Source: Cellulomonas sp. KRMCY2 (GTDB lineage: Bacteria; Actinomycetota; Actinomycetes; Actinomycetales; Cellulomonadaceae). From it: DNA of 64,000 nt. Shown here piece by piece: positions 23,466 through 31,620 of the stretch. Position 1 is the stretch's first letter. Each line of letters starts with the position of its first letter. The notes under the pieces were generated by a model that did not search any database, had not been told where the DNA came from, and saw nothing but the letters and a program-made list of their open reading frames with translations. The stretch is taken from contig NZ_JAGF01000001.1 in the NCBI RefSeq assembly GCF_000526515.1, forward strand, positions 2,790,001-2,854,000. The letters run 5' to 3'. Both the position numbers and the translations under genes were made by a program.

Positions 23466-24470
23466 TCAGCCGCCGATCGCGCTCATCGGCCGGTCGGGCT
23501 GCAAGAAGCTCGGGTCGTCGATGTCGTGGCCCGGCTTCTTGCCGGCCAGGCCGGTCCGGATCGCCGCGGCCAGCGCATCGTCGTCGGCCCCCTCGCGCAG
23601 CAGCGTGCGCAGGTCGGTCTCGGTCCGGGCGAACAGGCAGGACCGCAGCTGGCCGTCTGCGGTCAGCCGGACCCGGTCGCACGAGCCACAGAACGGAGCG
23701 GTCACCGAGGCGATCACGCCGACGGTCGCCGGTCCGCCGTCGACGTACCAGAGCTCGGCGGGCGCCGAGCCCCGGCCTGGTACCTCGGTGAGCTCGAACG
23801 CGGTGCGCAGCGCGGCGAGGATCTCGGTCTGGGTGACCATCTGAACGCGATCCCAGGTGTGCCCGGCGTCCAGCGGCATCTGCTCGATGAACCGCATCTG
23901 GTAGCCGTGGTCGACAGCGAAGCGCACCAGCGGGACCAGTGCGTCGTCGTTCACGCCACGCATCGCGACGGCGTTGAGCTTGATCGGCGCGAAGCCGACC
24001 GAGTCCGCCGCGGCGATGCCGGCGAGGGTGTCGTGCAGGCGGTCGCGCCGGGTCAGGGCCGTGAAGCGCTCGCGGTCGAGCGTGTCGAGGCTGATGTTGA
24101 CCCGGGTGAGCCCGGCGTCGTGCAGCGGGGCCGCGAGCGCCGGCAGGCGCAGGGCGTTGGTGGTCAGGGAGACCTCGGGTGAGCCGTTCGGCCCGTCGAG
24201 CGCGGCGATGCGACGCACGACGTCGACGACGTCGGGACGCAGCAGGGGCTCACCACCGGTCAGCCGGACCTCCGTGATGCCCTGGCCGACGGCGACCCGC
24301 GTGATCCGGACCAGCTCGTCGGTGCTGAGCATCGTCGAGCCGGGCAGCCACGGGACGCCCTCGGCAGGCATGCAGTAGGTGCAGCGCAACGAGCAGCGGT
24401 CGGTCAGCGAGATCCGCAGGTCACGGTGCACGCGACCGAACCCGTCGACCAGCGGTGCGAGCGCGCTCAT
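23466..24470 (-). CDS. moaA: GTP 3',8-cyclase MoaA
   Basis: Radical SAM enzyme that starts Mo-cofactor synthesis from GTP. 334 residues. The N-terminal cluster CxxxCxxC is Cys26, Cys30, Cys33 (CSLRCTYC). The second cluster that binds GTP is in FCGSCDRVRLTADGQLRSCL. TGGEPLLRPD and VNISLDTLD are the SAM and barrel elements. It ends in Gly-Gly, needed by MoaA. The ATG at 24470 overlaps the moaE stop by ATGA. Last gene of mogA-moaE-moaA on the minus strand, convergent with moaD. Confidence 0.95.
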   Translation of the reverse strand: MSALAPLVDGFGRVHRDLRISLTDRCSLRCTYCMPAEGVPWLPGSTMLSTDELVRITRVAVGQGITEVRLTGGEPLLRPDVVDVVRRIAALDGPNGSPEVSLTTNALRLPALAAPLHDAGLTRVNISLDTLDRERFTALTRRDRLHDTLAGIAAADSVGFAPIKLNAVAMRGVNDDALVPLVRFAVDHGYQMRFIEQMPLDAGHTWDRVQMVTQTEILAALRTAFELTEVPGRGSAPAELWYVDGGPATVGVIASVTAPFCGSCDRVRLTADGQLRSCLFARTETDLRTLLREGADDDALAAAIRTGLAGKKPGHDIDDPSFLQPDRPMSAIGG

Positions 24471-24898
24471 GCCGAACCGACCCACACGTGCGAGCCGTCG
24501 GCCAGCACCTCGCGCTTCCACACCGGGAGCTCGGCCTTGACCGCCTCGACCAGATCGCTGCACACAACGAAGGCCAGGGCACGGTGCGCCGTGGACACCA
24601 CCGCGACGACCGCCGCCTCGCCGACGACGAGCCGTCCGACGCGGTGGCTCACCGCGACGCCGAGCACGCCGTCGCGCCCCGCTGCCTCGCGCGCCAGGCG
24701 CTCGAGCACCGCAGCGGCGTCGGGGTGCGCCGAGTACTCCAGGGCGACCACCTCGCCGTCGACGGACGGGTCGTTGTCGCGGACCTGCCCGACGAAGCAC
24801 GCCACCGCCCCGGCGCCCGGGTCGCCGACCGCCACGAGGTGCGCCGTGACGTCGAGCGGGCCGTCGCTGACCTGGGCGAGCGGGTGTGCGGGGCTCAT
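24467..24898 (-). CDS. moaE: Molybdopterin synthase catalytic subunit MoaE
   Basis: Large subunit of molybdopterin synthase, 143 residues; transfers two sulfurs from MoaD thiocarboxylate to precursor Z. Seen: VACFVGQVRDND, VVALEYSAHPDAAAVLERLA, VSHRVGRLVVGEAAVVAVVS and the catalytic lysine region LPVWKREVLADG. ATG at 24898 overlaps the mogA stop (ATGA); its own stop overlaps moaA. Confidence 0.95.
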   Translation of the reverse strand: MSPAHPLAQVSDGPLDVTAHLVAVGDPGAGAVACFVGQVRDNDPSVDGEVVALEYSAHPDAAAVLERLAREAAGRDGVLGVAVSHRVGRLVVGEAAVVAVVSTAHRALAFVVCSDLVEAVKAELPVWKREVLADGSHVWVGSA

Positions 24899-25413
24899 CG
24901 GTGGTCACCGCCGGCCAGCTGGTCGAGCACGTGGTCCAGCAGGGGGAGCAGCACCGAGACGCCCTGCTCGACGCCGGCGGTCGAGCCGGGAAGGTTGACC
25001 ACCACGGCGCCGGCGTCGGTCACCCCGGCCAGGCCTCGGGACAGGACGGCGGAGGCGACCTGCTCGGCGCCCGAGCGGCGCAGGGCCTCGGCGAGACCGG
25101 GGAGCTCGCGGTCGAGCACGGGCCGGGTGCCCTCGGGTGTCCTGTCCCGCGGGCCGACACCCGTCCCGCCGCTGGTCAGGACCACCCGAGCGCCTGTGGC
25201 CAGGGCGGTCCGGAGCGCGCCGGCGACGCTCTCGGCGCCGTCCGGGACGATCACCGGCGCACCGACCCGGTAGCCCGCCGCGCGCAGCAGCTCCGCCGCA
25301 CGCGCGCCGGATCGATCGGTCGCCTCGCCCCGCGCACAACGGTCCGAGGCCACCACGACGGCGGCCAGGACAGGGGCCCGGTCGGCAGCGGGGTCGGTGA
25401 CCGGTGGGTTCAT
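24895..25413 (-). CDS. mogA: Molybdopterin adenylyltransferase MogA/MoaB
   Basis: Adenylates molybdopterin before MoeA-driven metal insertion. 172 residues. Seen: AVVVASDRCARGEATDRSG, the family loop VVLTSGGTGVGPRDRTPEGT and VVNLPGSTAGVEQGV. First gene of a three-gene minus-strand operon with moaE and moaA, each overlapping the next by 4 bases. Only 63 bases separate it from the divergent SufR-like regulator at 25477, so that protein may control the operon. Confidence 0.92.
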   Translation of the reverse strand: MNPPVTDPAADRAPVLAAVVVASDRCARGEATDRSGARAAELLRAAGYRVGAPVIVPDGAESVAGALRTALATGARVVLTSGGTGVGPRDRTPEGTRPVLDRELPGLAEALRRSGAEQVASAVLSRGLAGVTDAGAVVVNLPGSTAGVEQGVSVLLPLLDHVLDQLAGGDHR

Positions 25414-25476
25414 CGCGCCACCGTACCCACCAAAGGTCCCACAATGCTCGGTCGACCGCCGTGGATAATCCCCGCC

Positions 25477-26241
25477 ATGGTCGACCATCGCGTGAGCGCG
25501 TACCGCGCGCTCGCCTCGGAGAGTCGCGTGCAGATCCTGCACGTGCTGCAGCAGGGCGGTGCGCCGCTGCCGGTCGACGAGATCGCACCAGCCGTCGGTC
25601 TGCACGTCAACACGGCGCGTGAGCACCTCGACCGGTTGGTGGCCAGCGGGTTCGTGCACCGGGAGCCCGAGGTCAGGACGACCCGGGGCCGGCCGCGGAT
25701 GCTCTACCGCTCCGTCGACCGTGCCGCGGCGGCGACCGTCGACGGACGGGCCCGCGAGCAGCTCGCCCGCATGCTCGTCGACGGCTACGGCCGCGCGATG
25801 GAGTCGCCGGCCGAGGCGGCACAGGCTGCGGGGGAGCGCTGGGCGGGTGAACTTGCGCCGGGTCGCGCCGTCGCGAGACCCGCCGTGACGGTCGTGCCGG
25901 ACCAGGGCGCTGCGCCGAACGAGGGCACTGCGCCGAACGAGGGCTGCGCACCGCCGGAGCGCCGGGTCGACCACGTGGCCGCCTGGGTCCAGCTCGCCGC
26001 GGTGGAGCAGCACTTCGAGGACCTCGGCTTCGAGCCGGAGGCCGACATCGGCGCGCTGCAGGTGCACCTGCGCCGGTGCCCGTTCATCGAGCTCGCGCGC
26101 GAGCGGACCGAGGTCGTGTGCGGGGTGCACCTCGGCCTCGCCCGTGGGGTGCTCGCCCACCAGGGCGGCCCGCTGGTCGCCGACCGGCTCGAGGCGTTCG
26201 TCGGGCCGCGGCACTGCGTGCTGCACCTGCGCGAGGCCTGA
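25477..26241 (+). CDS. SufR-like HTH regulator upstream of narK
   Basis: Paralogue of the regulator at 19385, 254 residues. Winged helix: YRALASESRVQILHVLQQGG and VGLHVNTAREHLDRLVASGF. The C-terminal cluster is LRRCPFIELARERTEVVCGV, HLGLARGVL and a late Cys in GPRHCVLHL, the same Cys/His spacing, implying Fe-S or redox sensing. A spacer near residues 145-165 has repeats of Asn-Glu-Gly-x-Ala-Pro. Leaderless: -10 GATAAT (25464-25469) ends 7 bases before the ATG. It lies between the mogA operon and narK and is a good candidate for a nitrate-respiration or Mo-cofactor regulator. Confidence 0.8.
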   Translation: MVDHRVSAYRALASESRVQILHVLQQGGAPLPVDEIAPAVGLHVNTAREHLDRLVASGFVHREPEVRTTRGRPRMLYRSVDRAAAATVDGRAREQLARMLVDGYGRAMESPAEAAQAAGERWAGELAPGRAVARPAVTVVPDQGAAPNEGTAPNEGCAPPERRVDHVAAWVQLAAVEQHFEDLGFEPEADIGALQVHLRRCPFIELARERTEVVCGVHLGLARGVLAHQGGPLVADRLEAFVGPRHCVLHLREA

Positions 26242-26316
26242 CCGGGACCGGACCGAGCAGGGTTCCCGCGTGGTCTCGCCTGCGGCCTCCGTGCTTCGCC
26301 ACTAGGGTCGGACTGT

Positions 26317-26372
26317 TGTGACGCACACCACAGTTCCGCGCATTTGACCCGGCGTTCGCCGCTTCAATACCA
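26317..26372 (+). promoter_or_regulatory. CRP/FNR-type site and promoter of narK
   Basis: TGTGACGCACACCACA (26317-26332) matches the CRP-family pattern TGTGA-N6-TCACA at 9 of 10 defined bases. A -35-like TTGACC follows at 26344-26349 and a weak -10 (AATACC region) near 26366. The CRP-type site would lie about 54 bases upstream of transcription start. Start mapping is a guess from spacing. Confidence 0.5.
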
Positions 26373-26438
26373 CCGACGGACGTTGACAGACTGATGCCGT
26401 CGCGGCGGCCCGCTGCCCTGGTACGACCCGGAGGAACG

Positions 26439-27746
26439 ATGACGTTCAAGCTGGAGCCCCGCGTCGACCTCGCGCGGTGGGACCCCGAGGACCCGGAGCA
26501 CTGGGACTCGACGTTCGCCTGGCGCACGTTGTGGATCACCACCTACAACCTCATGCTGGCGTTCTGCGTCTGGTACCTGGTCAGCGCGATCGCCCCGCGG
26601 CTCAACGACATCGGCTACGACCTCACGCGCGCCGAGCTCTACTGGCTGGTGGCCGTCCCCGGCCTGGCCGGCGGGTCGATGCGGCTCATCTACATGTTCC
26701 TGCCCCCGGTCCTGGGCACCCGCACGCTGGTCGGCGGCACCGCGACCCTCATGCTGCTGCCGATGGTCGGCTGGGCGTTCGCGGTCCGCGACCCCGGGAC
26801 GCCCTACGCGGTGCTCCTGCTGCTCGCCACCGCGGCCGGCGTCGGCGGTGGCGCCTTCTCCGGGTTCATGCCCTCGACCAGCTACTTCTTCCCCAAGCGG
26901 ATGGCCGGGACGGCGCTGGGCCTGCAGGCCGGGATCGGCAACTTCGGGGTCAGCCTCATCCAGTTCCTCGCACCCTGGATCGTGGGCTTCGGCCTGCTCG
27001 GCACCACCGTCCTGACGCCGCAGCAGCGGGCCGACGGCAGCGAGATCTGGCTGCACAACGTCGGGCTCGTGCTGATCCCCTGGGTGATCCTCGGCGCGAT
27101 CCTGGCCGGCGTCTTCCTGCGCAGCGTCCCGATCACCGCGAACTTCCGCCAGCAGCTCGACATCTTCCGCGAGAAGCACACCTGGGTCATGACCGCGATC
27201 TACCTGATGACCTTCGGGGCCTTCAGCGGGTTCGCCGCCCAGCTCGGCCTGATCATCGTCAACGAGTACGGCAGCTTCGCCGATGCCCCGGACCCCCTCA
27301 AGTTCGCCTTCCTCGGCCCGCTCATCGGCTCCGCCACACGGGCCGCCTGGGGGCCGCTGTGCGACCGGTTCGGCGGGGCGATCTGGACCCTCGTCGCCGG
27401 GATCGGCATGACGATCAGCACGGTCTTCACGCTCTTCTTCCTCAGCCCCACGGCCGTCGGCCAGTTCACCTGGTTCCTGACCGGGATGCTGGGTGTCTTC
27501 TTCTTCGCCGGGATCGGCAACGCCGGGACCTTCAAGCAGATGCCGATGATCTTCCCCAAGCGGCAGGCCGGTGGGGTCATCGGCTTCACCGCCTCGATCG
27601 CCGCCTTCGGCCCGTTCCTCGTCGGCATCGCGCTCTCGATGGTGACGCCGCGCGCGTTCTTCATCGGGTGCGCGGTGTTCTTCACCTTCTGCACCGCCCT
27701 GACCTGGCACTACTACGCACGCCCTGGGGCACCGAAGCCCAGCTGA
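26439..27746 (+). CDS. narK: Nitrate/nitrite MFS transporter, NarK family
   Basis: Twelve-segment transporter of 435 residues for nitrate uptake and/or nitrite export. Seen: the nitrate signature pieces GVGGGAFSGFMPSTSYFFPK and GIGNAGTFKQMPMIFPKRQA, and AGIGNFGVSLIQFLAPW, typical of NarK/NarU. The ATG at 26439 follows GGAGG by 5 bases. It lies 55 bases before narG and is read in the same direction; a CRP-like box is upstream. Confidence 0.93.
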   Translation: MTFKLEPRVDLARWDPEDPEHWDSTFAWRTLWITTYNLMLAFCVWYLVSAIAPRLNDIGYDLTRAELYWLVAVPGLAGGSMRLIYMFLPPVLGTRTLVGGTATLMLLPMVGWAFAVRDPGTPYAVLLLLATAAGVGGGAFSGFMPSTSYFFPKRMAGTALGLQAGIGNFGVSLIQFLAPWIVGFGLLGTTVLTPQQRADGSEIWLHNVGLVLIPWVILGAILAGVFLRSVPITANFRQQLDIFREKHTWVMTAIYLMTFGAFSGFAAQLGLIIVNEYGSFADAPDPLKFAFLGPLIGSATRAAWGPLCDRFGGAIWTLVAGIGMTISTVFTLFFLSPTAVGQFTWFLTGMLGVFFFAGIGNAGTFKQMPMIFPKRQAGGVIGFTASIAAFGPFLVGIALSMVTPRAFFIGCAVFFTFCTALTWHYYARPGAPKPS

Positions 27747-27801
27747 CCGGTCGATGGGCCGGCCCGGGAGCCGGCGAGAAGCCCACGCGAAGGAGCAGCA
27801 G

Positions 27802-30800
27802 ATGAACCCGACAGCCATCCCGACGCAGGGGGCAGCACCCGCGGGTCTCGACGGCCCGGCATCGGACCTCCTGCTGCGCCTGGGCCGGTACCTGCGCAAG
27901 GGCGAGGTCTCGGCCGACCTGCGCACGCTGCACCAGATCGGTGGACGGGACGCGGACGTCTTCTACCGGGACCGCTGGAGCCACGACAAGGTGGTCCGCT
28001 CGACCCACGGGGTCAACTGCACCGGGTCGTGCTCGTGGAAGGTGTACGTCAAGGACGGGATCATCACCTGGGAGTCGCAGCAGACGGACTACCCGACGGT
28101 CGGTCCGGACAGCCCCGAGTACGAGCCCCGGGGCTGTCCCCGCGGTGCGGCGTTCAGCTGGTACACGTACTCCCCGACCCGGGTCCGGTACCCGTACGTG
28201 CGTGGGCTGCTGCTCGACATGTACCGCGAGGCCAAGGCCCGCACGGGCGACCCCGTCGAGGCGTGGCGCAGCATCGTCGACGACCCCGAGCTCTCGCGGC
28301 GCTACAAGGCGGCCCGCGGCAAGGGCGGCCTCGTGCGGGCCACCTGGGACGAGGCGACCGAGATGGTCGCGGCCGCGCACGTGCACACGATCAAGGCCTA
28401 CGGGCCGGACCGCATCGCGGGCTTCTCGCCGATCCCCGCGATGTCGATGGTGTCGCACGGTGCCGGCGCGCGCTTCTACTCGCTCATCGGCGGCGCGATG
28501 CTCTCGTTCTACGACTGGTACGCCGACCTGCCGGTCGCCTCGCCGCAGGTCTTCGGCGACCAGACCGACGTGCCGGAGTCGGGGGACTGGTGGGACGCCG
28601 GCTACCTGATCATGTGGGGCTCGAACGTCCCGGTGACCCGCACCCCGGACGCGCACTGGATGACCGAGGCGCGGTACCGCGGGCAGAAGGTCGTGGTGGT
28701 CTCACCGGACTACGCGGACAACGTCAAGTTCGCCGACGAGTGGCTCGCCGCCCAGCCCGGGACCGACGGCGCGCTCGCGATGGCCATGGGTCACGTGACG
28801 CTCAAGGAGTTCTTCGTCGACCGGCAGGTCCCGTACTTCACCGACTACGTCAAGAGGTACACCGACCTGCCGTTCCTGGTCCGCCTCGAGGAGCGCGACG
28901 GTGCGTACGTCGCCGGCAAGTTCCTGACCGAGTCCGACCTGGCCGCCTCGGGGCCGGTTCCGACGTCGGAGAACGCGGAGTTCAAGACGGTGCTGATCGA
29001 CGCCCGTACCGGGCAGGCGGTCGTGCCGAACGGGTCGCTCGGCCACCACTACGGCGAGGCGGGTGCCGGGAAGTGGAACCTCGACCTCGGCGACGTCGAC
29101 CCGCTGCTGAGCCTGATCGACGCACCGGAGAGTGCCGACCGGGTCGCCGACGCGGATGCGGCCGCCGGCCGACCGGCGGTCCAGACGGTCGAGGTCGACC
29201 TGCCGCGGTTCGACACGCTGGACGGCGCTGCCGCGGTGATCCGTCGCGGCGTGCCGGTCCGTCGGGTCGCCGGGCACCTGGTCACCACCGTCTTCGACCT
29301 GCTGCTCGCGCAGTACGGCGTGGGCCGCGACGGTCTGCCGGGCCGGTGGCCCACCGGGTACGACGACGCGTCCCAGCCGTGCACGCCCGCCTGGCAGGAG
29401 CAGTTCACCGGGGTCCCGGCGGCCAAGGCCGAGCGGATCGGCCGGGAGTTCGCGGCCAACGCCGAGGAGTCCAGGGGTCGGTCGATGATCCTCATGGGCG
29501 CCGGCACCAACCACTGGTTCCACTCCGACACCATCTACCGCGCCTTCCTGACCCTGACCACGCTGACCGGCTGCCAGGGCGTCAACGGCGGCGGCTGGGC
29601 GCACTACGTCGGCCAGGAGAAGGTCCGCCCGCTGACGGGGTACACCCAGTACGCCAACGCACTGGACTGGTCGCGCCCGCCGCGGAACATGATCCAGACG
29701 GCGTACTGGTACCTGCACACCGACCAGTACCGCTACGACGCGTTCGGCGCCGACACGCTCGCCGCGGCCACGGCCGGGGGTCAGCTGGCCGGGAAGACGA
29801 CCGCCGACGTGATCGCGCAGTCGGCCCGGATGGGCTGGATGCCCTCGTACCCGACGTTCGACCGCAGCCCGCTGCAGGTCGCCGACGACGCCGAGGCCGC
29901 CGGCCTGCCGGTGGCGCAGTACGTGCCGGCCGAGCTCAAGGCCGGTCGTCTCCGCTTCGCCTCGGAGGACCCGGATGCACCGGAGAACTTCCCGCGCGTG
30001 CTGACGATCTGGCGGGCGAACCTGCTGGGCAGCTCGGCCAAGGGCAACGAGTACTTCCTCAAGCACCTGCTCGGCACGGACTCCAACCTGCGGGCGACCG
30101 AGGCCCCGCCCGAGGCGCGGCCGCGGGACGTCGTCTGGCACGACGAGGCACCCACGGGCAAGCTCGACCTGCTGCTGTCCATGGACTTCCGGATGACGAG
30201 CACGACGATCTACTCCGACATCGTGCTGCCGGCCGCGACCTGGTATGAGAAGCACGACCTCAACACCACAGACATGCACCCGTTCGTGAACTCGTTCAGC
30301 CCGGCGATCGCCCCGCCGTGGCAGACCCGGACCGACTTCGACATCTTCCACACGATCGCCCGCGCGTTCTCCGAGCTCGCGGCGACCCACCTGGGCGTCC
30401 GCAAGGACGTCGTCGCCGTGCCGCTCACGCACGACACGCCGGACGAGATGGCCAACCCGCACGGGCGGGTCGAGGACTGGAAGGCCGGTGACTGCGAGCC
30501 GGTGCCGGGCCGGACCATGCCCAAGCTCGTCGTCGTCGAACGTGACTACGGGGCCGTCGCCGCGAAGATGGCGGCGCTCGGTCCGCTCGTCGACACCCTC
30601 GGTCTGACGACCAAGGGCGTGACCTTCACCGTCGACAAGGAGGTCGAGTACCTGCGGCACAAGAACGGCACCGCGCGCAAGACCCGCAACGGGGTCGCGG
30701 ATGGACGGCCGCTGCTGAGCCGAGACGTGCACGCCTGCGAGGCGATCCTCGCGTTGTCCGGCACCACGAACGGCCGGCTCGCCGTGCAGGGGTTCCACAC

Positions 30801-31584
30801 GCTCGAGAAGCGCACCGGAACCCTGATGGCCGACCTGGCTGCCGAGCACGAGGGCAAGCAGGTGACCTTCGCCGACACCCAGGCCGGCCCGACGACTGTC
30901 ATCACCTCGCCGGAGTGGTCCGGCACGGAGCACGGCGGGCGTCGGTACTCGCCGTTCACCATCAACGTCGAGCGGCTCAAGCCGTGGCACACACTGACCG
31001 GCCGGATGCACTTCTTCCTCGACCACGACTGGATGGCCGAGATCGGCGAGAACATGCCGGTCTTCCGGCCTCCGCTGAACATGCCGGCCCTGTTCGGCGA
31101 GCCGGAGATCGGCGAGACCGGGGCGCTGGGCGTCACGGTCCGGTACCTGACCCCGCACAACAAGTGGTCGATCCACTCCGAGTACCAGGACAACCTGTTC
31201 ATGCTCTCGTTGTCCCGCGGTGGCCCGACGATCTGGATGAGCAACCTCGACGCCGACAAGGTCGGGATCAAGGACAACGACTGGATCGAGGCCGTCAACC
31301 GCAACGGCATCGTCGTCGCCAGGGCGGTGGTCTCGCACCGGATGCCCGAGGGCACGGTGTACATGCACCACGCCCAGGACCGGCTGATCGACGTCCCGCG
31401 GTCCGAGACCAACGGGAAGCGCGGCGGCATCCACAACTCCCTGACCCGGTTGATGATCAAACCGAGCCATCTCATCGGCGGCTACGCCCAGCTGTCCTTC
31501 GCATTCAACTACCTCGGCCCGACCGGCAACCAGCGCGACGAGGTCACGATGATCCGTCGCCGTTCGCAGAAGGTCGAGTACTGA
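27802..31584 (+). CDS. narG: Respiratory nitrate reductase alpha subunit
   Basis: Catalytic subunit of membrane-bound nitrate reductase, 1260 residues, binding Mo-bisMGD and one [4Fe-4S] cluster; reduces nitrate to nitrite on the cytoplasmic side. The FS0 ligands are His69, Cys73, Cys77 and Cys112 (HGVNCTGSC, RGCPRG), the NarG-type His/Cys3 set. The region SGDWWDAGYLIMWGSNVPVT corresponds to that holding the Mo-ligand Asp in E. coli NarG. Other cofactor motifs: GWAHYVGQEKVRPLTGY and FRMTSTTIYSDIVLPAATWY. ATG at 27802 with AAGGAG nine bases upstream. No Tat signal, as normal for NarG. Operon narKGHJI. Confidence 0.97.
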   Translation: MNPTAIPTQGAAPAGLDGPASDLLLRLGRYLRKGEVSADLRTLHQIGGRDADVFYRDRWSHDKVVRSTHGVNCTGSCSWKVYVKDGIITWESQQTDYPTVGPDSPEYEPRGCPRGAAFSWYTYSPTRVRYPYVRGLLLDMYREAKARTGDPVEAWRSIVDDPELSRRYKAARGKGGLVRATWDEATEMVAAAHVHTIKAYGPDRIAGFSPIPAMSMVSHGAGARFYSLIGGAMLSFYDWYADLPVASPQVFGDQTDVPESGDWWDAGYLIMWGSNVPVTRTPDAHWMTEARYRGQKVVVVSPDYADNVKFADEWLAAQPGTDGALAMAMGHVTLKEFFVDRQVPYFTDYVKRYTDLPFLVRLEERDGAYVAGKFLTESDLAASGPVPTSENAEFKTVLIDARTGQAVVPNGSLGHHYGEAGAGKWNLDLGDVDPLLSLIDAPESADRVADADAAAGRPAVQTVEVDLPRFDTLDGAAAVIRRGVPVRRVAGHLVTTVFDLLLAQYGVGRDGLPGRWPTGYDDASQPCTPAWQEQFTGVPAAKAERIGREFAANAEESRGRSMILMGAGTNHWFHSDTIYRAFLTLTTLTGCQGVNGGGWAHYVGQEKVRPLTGYTQYANALDWSRPPRNMIQTAYWYLHTDQYRYDAFGADTLAAATAGGQLAGKTTADVIAQSARMGWMPSYPTFDRSPLQVADDAEAAGLPVAQYVPAELKAGRLRFASEDPDAPENFPRVLTIWRANLLGSSAKGNEYFLKHLLGTDSNLRATEAPPEARPRDVVWHDEAPTGKLDLLLSMDFRMTSTTIYSDIVLPAATWYEKHDLNTTDMHPFVNSFSPAIAPPWQTRTDFDIFHTIARAFSELAATHLGVRKDVVAVPLTHDTPDEMANPHGRVEDWKAGDCEPVPGRTMPKLVVVERDYGAVAAKMAALGPLVDTLGLTTKGVTFTVDKEVEYLRHKNGTARKTRNGVADGRPLLSRDVHACEAILALSGTTNGRLAVQGFHTLEKRTGTLMADLAAEHEGKQVTFADTQAGPTTVITSPEWSGTEHGGRRYSPFTINVERLKPWHTLTGRMHFFLDHDWMAEIGENMPVFRPPLNMPALFGEPEIGETGALGVTVRYLTPHNKWSIHSEYQDNLFMLSLSRGGPTIWMSNLDADKVGIKDNDWIEAVNRNGIVVARAVVSHRMPEGTVYMHHAQDRLIDVPRSETNGKRGGIHNSLTRLMIKPSHLIGGYAQLSFAFNYLGPTGNQRDEVTMIRRRSQKVEY

Positions 31585-31620
31585 CGTGGCCGGGACGAGC
31601 GCACCAGGGAGCGCGACCTC

